Positions 23,459 through 31,390 of a DNA stretch of 64,000 bases are shown in pieces. The notes under the pieces were generated by a model, which saw nothing but the letters and a program-made list of their open reading frames with translations, was not told where the DNA came from and did not search any database. Within the stretch, counting starts at the first letter, position 1; each line of letters starts with the position of its first letter. The position numbers were made by a program, and so were the translations under genes. The DNA is from CAVQZA01 sp963724805 (GTDB taxonomy: Bacteria > Actinomycetota > Thermoleophilia > Gaiellales > Gaiellaceae): the NCBI GenBank assembly GCA_963724805.1, contig CAVRWA010000014.1:1736001-1800000 (forward strand), in the 5' to 3' direction.

Positions 23459-23608
23459 TCGATGTCGGGGTCTCTGCCAGCTCCCCAACTCCAAGCGTCG
23501 ACCGTACAAGTTGGGAGTGGCCTGCGTGAAGGGGGAGGCCTCTCAACCTTTGTGCAAAATGCGGAAGGATCGTTCGAGCCGGGCCTTGTCCTGACCGTCG
23601 GTGCTGAT

Positions 23609-24946
23609 CTACGCCTCAACGCCAGCCGGCGGGGCGATCATTCCGGACAAGGTCTGCGTCTTCGTCCTGCGGCGAACTCTTCGGGCGAGCGACAGGGTGA
23701 GCAGGAGTGTGCATGCCGCCGTCGCTACGAGGAACGCTGCCGCGATCCGCTGGAGTTGACCCCCGGGCAAGACCGCGTAGATCGCCAGGAAGAGGAGGGC
23801 AGAGCTCGTCCAGGCGAGCGCCGCGAGTCGGCCTCGATCGAGTGCGAGCAGGGCCTGCGACAACGTTGCGGCGGCCAGGTAGCAGCCGACACCTGCCCCG
23901 AGAAGGGCCAACGAGTCACGTCCGGCGGAGAAGCCGCTCCCGTACATCATCCCCATCGCCTGGGGGCCGATGGCCGCGGCGAACGCCGTGATCGCGATCG
24001 CCGTGCAAACCAGAATGACCGCGGCGCGCCGGAGCGTCGCCCGGAAGAGGGCAGTGTCCTCGAGCGCCTGAAGGCGCGTGAGGTTCGGTAGGAGGGATGC
24101 TGCAACTCCCTGGAACATGTAGACAGGTATGCGAACCAGCATCGTCGCGGCAAAGACGAGTCCCGCTGCCTTGCTCGCCCCGGGTCCGCCTCCGAGCATG
24201 ACGAGAAGTGGCCCTCCGTTCACCAGAACCTGGTCGGCAGCCGCGATGATGCTCACCGGCGCGGCGAATGTGAGCGCGGCGCCGAGATCGAATCGGTCAC
24301 CGGTGCCGGGGCGGGCCAGACCATGGAGCCACCGCCGCCCAACCCAAAGCGGCACCATGAAGCCGCCTACCGCAGCGGCTGCGATCGCCGCCGCCGCCAC
24401 GCTTTTCGAGCCGACCACGATCAGCGGCAAGCCGATGGCCAGCCGTGCGACCGCATCGGCCATCAGGCAGAGCGCGTATCCCCGGAACCAGCGTCCGCCG
24501 GCCATCACCCCTCGAAGCAGATACTCGAGTCCGTAGATCGCGGTTCCCGCAAAGAGCATCGCGGTCAGAAAATTGCTGCCCAGAAAGAGCGTGTCGCGCA
24601 CCGGGGCCCACGCGAACGCCGCCACGATCGAGCCGACAGAGATGACAGCCAGGTAGATTCCCGCAACCGAGCGCAGGACGGTTCGAACCTCGCTGTGACG
24701 GGTGAGCCGATCCGCGATGGTGCGCGTCGTCGTCTGCTCCAGGGGCCGAAAGAGCACCACCACCGCGAGGTACAGGCTTCCCCAGAGCACCCCCACCTGG
24801 CCGTAGGCCTCCGGGGTGAGAGCGCGCGCTGCGAGCACCAGGAATACGTACGCGAGGATCCCGGAGCCGAGGGTCGCGGCAGAGAGCAGGCCAACACCTG
24901 GAAGCCGGCCCTGCCGCTCCGCGGAGTTCGGACCTGTCTTGGCCAT
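23609..24946 (-). CDS. Polysaccharide flippase, MOP/Wzx-like
   Basis: 445 residues with about 12-14 hydrophobic helices across the whole length. The N-terminal GVGLLSAATLGSGILAYVFLVLAARALTPEAYGQVGVLWG is a typical first-helix pair of the MOP polysaccharide flippase family, which moves lipid-linked repeat units across the membrane. I start at the ATG at 24946 (MAKTGPNSAERQG); a GTG at 25021 would add 25 polar residues of no family character. It is divergent from the glycosyltransferase at 25256. Confidence 0.85.
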   Translation of the reverse strand: MAKTGPNSAERQGRLPGVGLLSAATLGSGILAYVFLVLAARALTPEAYGQVGVLWGSLYLAVVVLFRPLEQTTTRTIADRLTRHSEVRTVLRSVAGIYLAVISVGSIVAAFAWAPVRDTLFLGSNFLTAMLFAGTAIYGLEYLLRGVMAGGRWFRGYALCLMADAVARLAIGLPLIVVGSKSVAAAAIAAAAVGGFMVPLWVGRRWLHGLARPGTGDRFDLGAALTFAAPVSIIAAADQVLVNGGPLLVMLGGGPGASKAAGLVFAATMLVRIPVYMFQGVAASLLPNLTRLQALEDTALFRATLRRAAVILVCTAIAITAFAAAIGPQAMGMMYGSGFSAGRDSLALLGAGVGCYLAAATLSQALLALDRGRLAALAWTSSALLFLAIYAVLPGGQLQRIAAAFLVATAACTLLLTLSLARRVRRRTKTQTLSGMIAPPAGVEA

Positions 24947-25255
24947 GGTTGCGGCGGCGCTCAGCGGGCCTTCCCCCGAGCACCCGTAAGACGCTTCCCC
25001 CTGGTGCAAGCGATCCGCCACGGCTCACTACAGCATTCAGCGTCAGAGCGGGCCGGTGAATCCCCGGAGGATCAGGTTTGGCAGCGGATTCAGGGCTGGC
25101 TTCGGGGCGGGCCAACCCCCCAAGTGGCTAGGTGCCCCGGCACGCGGTGGGTATTCCGTTCTGGTCTAGCTCAAGGCAGCAGCACTTCCTAGTCTCGGAT
25201 CGTAGTGGGTGTGGCGGGTGGGCGATTGCCCCCCGTCTTACACGAGGGGGCAGGG
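24947..25255. promoter_or_regulatory. Divergent intergenic region with degenerate operator copy and -10 box
   Basis: 309 bp without a convincing gene. On the right it has a half-conserved copy of the locus palindrome (25116-25131, intact right arm GGCTAG), then, 58 bp on, TAGTCT (25190-25195) as a plausible -10 for the downstream glycosyltransferase, whose ATG is preceded by GAGGGGGCAGGG. The left part could hold an extended N-terminus of the flippase. Confidence 0.45.
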
Positions 25256-26089
25256 ATGCAGACAGAACCAAGGACAGACGCGACCGGACTGGCGACCCCT
25301 CGGGACGTCCGCATCGGGCAAGCGCGGCAGCCTTCCACTGGGAGCGTGCCCGAGCCTCCGAACATCTTCGTCATCCCGGCTCTCAACGAGGAGCAGAACC
25401 TGCCGAGGCTGTTCGCGGATCTCGAGAGCCGGCCTGAGCTCTTCCCGGCCGGCAGCCGCGTGATCGTCGTCGACGACGGCTCGTCCGATCGAACGCCGGA
25501 GATCGTTCTACGGTACAGCGGCCCACTGCCTCTCGAGCTCCTCCGATTCGAACAGAACCGGGGTCCGGGAGCTGCCTTTCGCGCCGGCTTTGCCGCGGCG
25601 CTCGAGACATGCCCGGACGACGCGCTCATCGTGACGCTCGAGGCCGACACGACCAGTGATCTCGACGCGCTGCCGAGGATGATGGATCGAGCTGCTGACG
25701 GCGCCGACCTCGTCCTCGCCAACTGGACGATGGTCAACGTCAACTCCAGGCGGCGCATCCTGAGCGCCGGCGCCGGATTCGTCGTGCGTCACGCGCTCGG
25801 TCTCGACGCCAAGACGGTCTCATCGTTCTTCCGCGTCTACCGGGCAGGACTGCTGCGCGCCGCGTTCGCCCGGTACGGGGACGATTTCATCCGCGAGCGC
25901 GGCTTTGCATGCAAGGCCGAGATCCTCGCCAACGTCGCGCGGATGAACGTGAGAATCGAGGATGTTCCCGTCGATCTCGACTGGGCACGGCGCGAGGGCG
26001 AGAGCAAGATGCCCGTGCTCCGCACGATGCTCGCCTACTCACGGATGCTGACGCGCCAGCGCGTGGCCAGAGCCTCGGCGACAAGATGA
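25256..26089 (+). CDS. Family-2 glycosyltransferase (dolichyl-phosphate-mannose synthase-like)
   Basis: 277 residues. The GT-A core starts near residue 38: FVIPALNEEQNLPRLFADL, VIVVDDGSSDRTPEIV, NRGPGAAFRAGFAAAL, VTLEADTTSDLDALPRMM. There is no membrane segment of note. The plan suits DPM1/undecaprenyl-phosphate sugar transferases. The ATG has the clear SD GAGGGGG. The stop overlaps the next gene (ATGA), so it is translated with the FAD oxidoreductase, a pairing that suggests a shared lipid-linked sugar step. Confidence 0.88.
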   Translation: MQTEPRTDATGLATPRDVRIGQARQPSTGSVPEPPNIFVIPALNEEQNLPRLFADLESRPELFPAGSRVIVVDDGSSDRTPEIVLRYSGPLPLELLRFEQNRGPGAAFRAGFAAALETCPDDALIVTLEADTTSDLDALPRMMDRAADGADLVLANWTMVNVNSRRRILSAGAGFVVRHALGLDAKTVSSFFRVYRAGLLRAAFARYGDDFIRERGFACKAEILANVARMNVRIEDVPVDLDWARREGESKMPVLRTMLAYSRMLTRQRVARASATR

Positions 26090-27411
26090 GCCCGTCGTCT
26101 GTCGCCGTCGTCGGTGGCGGCATTCTCGGGATGACAGCCGCGTATCGGCTGGCACAGGCGGGAGCGGAGGTCGAGGTGTTCGAGCGGGCCCCCGATCTCG
26201 GAGGTCTCGTCGGCTCCTTCGACTTCGGCGGACACGCCGTGGACCGCTTCTATCACGTGATCCTGCCGTCCGATCACCGCGTGATCGGGCTCGCCGAGGA
26301 GCTCGGGCTCGGCGATCGATTCCGATTCCGGCCTACCAGGGTCGGCTTCTACGATGCCGGGCGGCTGTTCTCGATGACATCGCCGAAGGAGTTCCTCACG
26401 TTTCCGCTGCTGAGGCCGCGAGACCGTATCCGTCTCGCCGCGTTCGTGGCTCGCTGTCAGATGCAGTCCTCGTACGAGCAGTTCGACGGCCAGCCGCTGA
26501 TGGACTGGCTCGAGCGCCGGTGCGGCCGGCGAGTCGTGGAACGCCTCTGGAAGCCGCTTCTCGATTCGAAATTCGACGGGCGCTTCGAGGACCTCCCCGC
26601 GACCTACATCTGGGCGCGAACGCGGCGCATGGGAACCACCCGTGACCGGTCGGGCCGAGAGGTGATGGGCTGGCTCGAAGGCGGCTATCAGTCGTTGATC
26701 GACGCCCTCGAGCGCGAGATCAGCGCCATGGGCGGCCGAGTGCACGCGGGCACTGAGGTCCAGCAGATCACCGCCGCCCCGGACGGCGGTGCGGGTGGAC
26801 TGGTGGTGGAGGGCAGATACAGGCCATACGACTTCGTCCTCTGCACCCTTGCGCCCCCCCAGGCCAGGACGCTCCTCGAGCCAAGGCTGCTCGAGTCCGC
26901 ACCCGAGGACCACTGCCGTTACCTGGGCGTCGTATGTCTGTTGCTGCGCACAGCCAGGAGCGTGAGTCCGTACTACCACCTCAACATCACGGATCGAAGT
27001 ATCCCACTGACCACCATCGTCGAGACGACGCACGTCGTCGATCCCGAGCAGGTCGGGGGCTCTCTCCTCTATGTCACCAAGTACGTCGACCCGTCACACC
27101 CCGACCAGCAGCGGCCACGCGACGAGGTCGAGCGAGACTATCTCGCGCTTGCCCGGAGAATCTTCCCGGACCTGCGCCAGGACGAGATCCTCGGCTCTAT
27201 TCTCCAGCGCGCACGAATCACGGAACCGGTGCACCTGATCGGGGGGGCCGCGCGCCTCCCGGATATGTTCTCGGTGCCGCGGCTCGCGCTTGCGTCCACG
27301 GCGCACGTCTACCCCGAGATCGTGAGCGGCCAGGCGGTCACCGGTGTGGTCGAGCGTGTCGTGCCCGGGATCCTCGAGCGGCTGGCGGCCGAGCAGCGCG
27401 CCGCTGCCTGA
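26086..27411 (+). CDS. FAD/NAD(P)-dependent oxidoreductase, amine-oxidase/protoporphyrinogen-oxidase-like
   Basis: 441 residues. The dinucleotide-binding start VAVVGGGILGMTAAYRLAQAGAEVEVFERAPDLGGLVGSF is intact; the GG motif is present (GGLVGSFDFGG) and a C-terminal FAD segment reads VYPEIVSGQAVTGVVERV. This type is common in polysaccharide clusters next to a glycosyltransferase and is related to UDP-galactopyranose mutase and carotenoid/flavin desaturases. It may oxidise or isomerise a lipid-linked sugar. Coupled by ATGA to the glycosyltransferase. Confidence 0.85.
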   Translation: MSPSSVAVVGGGILGMTAAYRLAQAGAEVEVFERAPDLGGLVGSFDFGGHAVDRFYHVILPSDHRVIGLAEELGLGDRFRFRPTRVGFYDAGRLFSMTSPKEFLTFPLLRPRDRIRLAAFVARCQMQSSYEQFDGQPLMDWLERRCGRRVVERLWKPLLDSKFDGRFEDLPATYIWARTRRMGTTRDRSGREVMGWLEGGYQSLIDALEREISAMGGRVHAGTEVQQITAAPDGGAGGLVVEGRYRPYDFVLCTLAPPQARTLLEPRLLESAPEDHCRYLGVVCLLLRTARSVSPYYHLNITDRSIPLTTIVETTHVVDPEQVGGSLLYVTKYVDPSHPDQQRPRDEVERDYLALARRIFPDLRQDEILGSILQRARITEPVHLIGGAARLPDMFSVPRLALASTAHVYPEIVSGQAVTGVVERVVPGILERLAAEQRAAA

Positions 27412-27449
27412 GGTGCGCGTGAACCCGCTTCGGGAGCTTCCACTGCGGT

Positions 27450-27465
27450 CTAGCCGATCGGCTAG
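27450..27465. promoter_or_regulatory. Locus palindrome, copy 1 (perfect)
   Basis: CTAGCCGATCGGCTAG, a perfect 16-bp palindrome. A TAnnnT box (TACGCT, 27524-27529) lies 58 bp downstream, ahead of the leader ORF and epimerase. Other copies are at 40510, 47786, 50439 and 55950. Confidence 0.7.
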
Positions 27466-27549
27466 CTGCCTCCACGCGCGGCGGGTTTTCCGGTCTGGCC
27501 TGGAAGGGTCGCCCCGGTCTTCCTACGCTTGGATGGCTGCGGAGCGGCG

Positions 27550-27636
27550 ATGAGCCGCTTCCGCTCCAACGACGAGGGGATCACCATGAGGACGACAGGC
27601 GCAGAAGATCTCGGGGTTGGCAGGAAATACAGATGA
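27550..27636 (+). CDS. Leader ORF (28 aa) coupled to the epimerase gene
   Basis: ATG at 27550; an internal in-frame ATG at 27586 has a better SD (GAGGGG, 6 nt spacing) and would give 16 residues (MRTTGAEDLGVGRKYR). The stop TGA overlaps the epimerase ATG (ATGA, 27633-27636). No homology is recognised. The overlap suggests it sets translation of the epimerase. Confidence 0.45.
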   Translation: MSRFRSNDEGITMRTTGAEDLGVGRKYR

Positions 27637-28631
27637 GGCGAGTTGGCGTAACCGGAGCCGCCGGATTCATCGGATCCAACCTGTGTCAGCGCCTGCTGGC
27701 GGACGGATACGAGGTCGTGGGAGTCGACGACATGTCCTACGGCTCGATCTCGAACCTCACGCCGCTCCTTGACGACCCCGCATTCCAGTTCGACGTTCTC
27801 GACTGCACGCGCCAGCGCCCGTTGCGCGCGGCATTCGAAGGTTGCGACGCGATAGCCCACCTGGCGGCGAAGAAGATTCCGCGGTTCGGTGGGACTCTCT
27901 CGACTCTCGAGGTGAACGTCGCGGGTGTGCATGCCGCGTGTGAGGTTGCGCTCTCGCTCGACGCGGACCTGGTCCTGACGTCGACGTCAGACGTTTACGG
28001 AAACGCGACGCCACCGTTCGTCGAGGACGGCGAGCTCGTCATCGGCCCTCCGACGACGAAGCGCTGGGCGTACGCGGTCTCGAAGATGTACGACGAGCAC
28101 GTTGCGCTGGCGATGGCAGACGAACGCGACCTCCGCGTTACGATCCTTCGACTGTTCAACGCCTACGGTCCCAGGAACCATCTGAGCTGGTGGGGCGGCC
28201 CGGTCGTCACGTTCATCGAGTCGCTTCTCGACGGAGAGCCAATGGAAATCCACGGCGACGGGCATCAGACCCGGACCTTCACCTACGTCGACGACACCGT
28301 CGACGGCATCGTTCGCGCCCTCACGCGCCCCGAGACTCGCGGCGAGGTCATCAACCTCGGCGGAACCGAGACCTTGACCGTCCTCGAGCTTGCCGAGCGC
28401 ATCCAGGGCGAGCTGTTCGGACAGGCCCGAGGCCCGCTGCAGGTCCGGTTCGTCCCCTACGAGTCGCTCCCGGGCAAGTATCAGGACGTCAGGCACCGCG
28501 TACCGGACACGTCCAAGGCACGCCGACTGCTCGACTTCGAGGCCCGGGTGTCGCTCGAAGACGGTCTGCGCCGCACCGTGGAGTGGCACCGTGACCTTCG
28601 CGACTCCGGCCTAGCGGCTGCCGAAGCCTGA
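27633..28631 (+). CDS. NAD-dependent nucleotide-sugar epimerase/dehydratase
   Basis: 332 residues, extended-SDR fold. N-terminal VTGAAGFIGSNLCQRL (GxxGxxG), HLAAKK, catalytic STSDVYG and the YAVSK motif (Tyr-xxx-Lys intact), LRLFNAYGPRN, and IHGDGHQTRTFTYVDDTVDGI at the C-terminal substrate domain. It is the family of UDP-glucose 4-epimerase/UDP-GlcA decarboxylase; the precise sugar cannot be told. The start ATG overlaps the leader ORF. Convergent with the second wecB. Confidence 0.92.
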   Translation: MRRVGVTGAAGFIGSNLCQRLLADGYEVVGVDDMSYGSISNLTPLLDDPAFQFDVLDCTRQRPLRAAFEGCDAIAHLAAKKIPRFGGTLSTLEVNVAGVHAACEVALSLDADLVLTSTSDVYGNATPPFVEDGELVIGPPTTKRWAYAVSKMYDEHVALAMADERDLRVTILRLFNAYGPRNHLSWWGGPVVTFIESLLDGEPMEIHGDGHQTRTFTYVDDTVDGIVRALTRPETRGEVINLGGTETLTVLELAERIQGELFGQARGPLQVRFVPYESLPGKYQDVRHRVPDTSKARRLLDFEARVSLEDGLRRTVEWHRDLRDSGLAAAEA

Positions 28632-28707
28632 CTCGAAGCCCGGCTGAGTCCGAACGCAGCCAAAGCCGCCTGCCGGCTCCCGTCTTGCCGACTCCGCTAG
28701 GTGTTCT

Positions 28708-29847
28708 CTAACCGGCCGTCGGCGCGAGGTAGCGCGCATACGGCATCGCCATCACCGGCTCGGCCTCGGAGAGGAGAGCAAGCTCGATGGCCTGAGCCGC
28801 GCGTTGGCTGGCAAGCCCGTCCCAGAGGGGCGGCACGAAGCTCCGCCGCGGGGCTTCAAGGCGCCGCGGGATCTCGGCGATCCTCGAGGGATCGAGGCCG
28901 AGGATCACGTTCGTCCCATGGGTGACCGTCACTGGACGCTCCGTGTTGTCCCTAAGGGTGAAGCACGGGATGCCGAGAGCCGTCGTCTCCTCCTGAACGC
29001 CGCCGGAGTCAGTGACTACTGCTGCGGCCCCGGTCTGGAGAGAGAGAAACCGACGATACGGCAAGGGATCGATGAGCTGGACCCGGTCTTCCTCGAAGCC
29101 GGCTGACCTGAGGCGTGCACGCGTCCGTGGATGGACAGGGAAGACCACCGGGATCTCTGCGGCGACCTCCTCGAGAGCCTCGAGCGTCTGACCGATCAGG
29201 ATCGGATCGTCCACGAGAGCGGCGCGATGCAAGGTGACGAGCACATAGTGCCGTCGTTTCAGGCCGAACTCCTCCCAGACCGCGAGGTCGCGCGCCTCTT
29301 CGACGTTCGCGAGGAGCGTGTCGATCATCGTGTTGCCCACGAAGGCCACTGCATCGCCGCTAATCCCCTCGGCGGCCAGATTTTCGTTGGCCTCCTCCGA
29401 GTGCGTCAGCAGCAGGGAGGAGAGGTGATCCGTGAGCCGGCGGTTGTGTTCCTCGGGCATGCGCGAATCGAAGCTCCTCAGTCCCGCTTCGAGGTGACAG
29501 ACGGGGACATGGAGCTTCGCGGCCGCGAGCGCCGCCGCGAGCGTCGAGTTGACGTCGCCGGGGACGATCACGAGATCGGGCTTCCAGTCGATGAAGACAT
29601 TCTCGAGCTCCACGAGAGCTCTCGCAGTCTGAGCTCCGTGCGAGCCCGATCCGACCGTGAGCTGGGCGTGGGGCGTCGGAAGTGGCAGCTCGGCGAAGAA
29701 CACGTCGTTCACGTCACGGTCGTAGTGCTGCCCCGTGTGTACGAGGCGCTGCTCGACGTTGCCCCGCCGCTCGAGTTCGGCGTAGACGGGTGCAACCTTC
29801 ATGTAGTTCGGCCGCGCGCCGACTACGTGGACGACAAGTTGACGCAT
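28708..29847 (-). CDS. wecB: UDP-N-acetylglucosamine 2-epimerase (non-hydrolysing), second copy
   Basis: 379 residues, normal length. VVGARPNYMKVAPVYAEL, HTGQHYDRDVNDVFF, VPGDVNSTLAAALAAAKL, CHLEAGLRSFDSRMPEEHNRRLTDHLSS, TLHRAA, PVHPRTRARL, TDSGGVQEETTALGIPCFTLRDNTERPVT. It is the more canonical of the two epimerases; sequence differs strongly from the copy at 20707, so they are not a recent duplication. The ATG at 29847 is chosen; a GTG two codons upstream is possible. Makes UDP-ManNAc or a related 2-epimer. Confidence 0.95.
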   Translation of the reverse strand: MRQLVVHVVGARPNYMKVAPVYAELERRGNVEQRLVHTGQHYDRDVNDVFFAELPLPTPHAQLTVGSGSHGAQTARALVELENVFIDWKPDLVIVPGDVNSTLAAALAAAKLHVPVCHLEAGLRSFDSRMPEEHNRRLTDHLSSLLLTHSEEANENLAAEGISGDAVAFVGNTMIDTLLANVEEARDLAVWEEFGLKRRHYVLVTLHRAALVDDPILIGQTLEALEEVAAEIPVVFPVHPRTRARLRSAGFEEDRVQLIDPLPYRRFLSLQTGAAAVVTDSGGVQEETTALGIPCFTLRDNTERPVTVTHGTNVILGLDPSRIAEIPRRLEAPRRSFVPPLWDGLASQRAAQAIELALLSEAEPVMAMPYARYLAPTAG

Positions 29848-30039
29848 TCGCACAAGGCATTGTCCAGCGGCTCGAACGATTGAACGACCCCCGATAGTCG
29901 AGTTGTGAGGCTGGAGTTGTGCAGCTCACGCGAATCCGGCGCGTGGACCCCACCGCACGGGGCCGCACGGCGATCCGAGCCCGAGAACGGCGAAACCTGA
30001 CCATCTGGGGATTGTGCGCTTGGATCTGTTACCGCGACG

Positions 30040-31206
30040 ATGCGGGAGGTGCGCAAGACGCTCATCGGCTTCCTCGCGGCCGCACTCGGGGTGATCGCAT
30101 GCCTCGCGGTCTGGCCTGCGTTCTCCAATCCTGTGCGCTGGACGCCCGACGGACTGTTCTACGAGGCGCGCATGCTCGAGATTCGCGGTGCCAGCCACGA
30201 CATCGCCGTCAGGCGGACGTTCGAAGGCCCGATCTCGGCCGCGCTACGTGCGAGAGATCCGCACCACACTGGAAACCCGGCTTGGGTCAAGTACAACGAG
30301 CCGTTCTATGAGCGGCGCGTCGCCCTTCCCCTGGTCGGTGCGGCGGTCTACCCACTCGCGGGCGATCGGTCGCTCCTGTATCTCTCGCTCGGCGGCTACG
30401 TGGCGGCGATTCTTGCCCTCTTCGGCCTTCTGTTGCTCCGCTTCAGAGTCGCGATCGCGGCTGTGGTGACGGTTGCGGCGATCTTCCTTCCACCCCTCAC
30501 CGCGCACTCCTCGTTCCCGCTCACCGACAGCTGGGGGCTCACTCTCGAGATCATTGCCCTCGCTGCGGCGATGCTCACCCTCGAGCGCGGACTGCGTTGG
30601 ATTCCCCTTTGGATCGTCGCGATCGCAGTTCTCGCGTTCACGCGTGACAGCACGTGGATTCCCGTGCTCGGCGCCGGGTGGTGCGCTCTGCGCTACCGGT
30701 CGCGGGTGCCGATCACGCTGTTCGCGACGGGCATCGTTGCAGCCCTGCCGGCGCTTCTTCTTTTCAAGGCGCCGGTACGCGACCTCCTGGCGCTTCTCGT
30801 CAACCATTCCGAGCCGTCAGGGGACACGTCGTGGTCCTTCATCGCAAGCCACTACCCACGGGCCCTGCTCGAGCTCGTGCGCGCGAACGTCGGATTCCTC
30901 CGTCGCGGCGAGTGGTACACGGCGTTCTTCCTCGTCGGCGGGGTGCTCGCGCTGTTCCTGATCGTGTGGCGGCGCCGGATCAGCAGCCCTTCGACCACCT
31001 TGATCACGGCCGCCGCCGTTGTCGGCCTCGTGTATGTGCTCTCTGCTCCGGTGTTCAGCGCGTTCCGACTCGAGCTCGTATTCGTGCCCATGGCTGCCTA
31101 CGGGCTTGCCCTCGCTGGCGAGGTCGCCGCCTCGCGGGTGGCCGAGCGCGACAGCGCGCTAGAACGGCTCGTCGTGCGAATCCCCGCGAGGGTGCGACGA
31201 TCCTGA
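30040..31206 (+). CDS. Polytopic membrane protein of unknown function
   Basis: 388 residues with about nine hydrophobic segments: one N-terminal helix (IGFLAAALGVIACLAVWPAF), a polar outside loop of ~80 residues (RWTPDGLFYEARMLEIRG...VKYNEPFYERR) and then alternating helices. The first loop, with acidic and aromatic residues, resembles GT-C glycosyltransferases (PMT/ArnT-like), which use polyprenyl-phosphate sugars, but I see no decisive motif. It lies between wecB and giant protein A. Confidence 0.65.
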   Translation: MREVRKTLIGFLAAALGVIACLAVWPAFSNPVRWTPDGLFYEARMLEIRGASHDIAVRRTFEGPISAALRARDPHHTGNPAWVKYNEPFYERRVALPLVGAAVYPLAGDRSLLYLSLGGYVAAILALFGLLLLRFRVAIAAVVTVAAIFLPPLTAHSSFPLTDSWGLTLEIIALAAAMLTLERGLRWIPLWIVAIAVLAFTRDSTWIPVLGAGWCALRYRSRVPITLFATGIVAALPALLLFKAPVRDLLALLVNHSEPSGDTSWSFIASHYPRALLELVRANVGFLRRGEWYTAFFLVGGVLALFLIVWRRRISSPSTTLITAAAVVGLVYVLSAPVFSAFRLELVFVPMAAYGLALAGEVAASRVAERDSALERLVVRIPARVRRS

Positions 31207-31390
31207 TTTCGCGGGGCAGGCTCAGGCAGATCGGGCGAGACCGCAGGCGACGCTCTGCCCGTTCGGGCTCCATTCGAGCGTTCGTCGATACCCCGCGCAT
31301 GGCCAGGCTGAGCCTGAACTTCGGGTCGTTGCGGCTATTTGCGTCGCGCGAGATAAAGAGCCTTCCGGTGGGAGAAGCGGACCTCTGAGC
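31207..31390 (+). other. Gap before giant gene A
   Basis: 184 bp with no convincing gene. A candidate -10, TAAAGA, is at ~31353-31358; no operator copy and no strong SD before the GTG at 31391. Confidence 0.3.

Noticed and set aside
28705..28725. Possible sixth perfect palindrome (CTAACCGGCCGTCGG)
   Set aside because: Only one arm matches, and it lies at the 3' ends of two convergent genes, not near a start.
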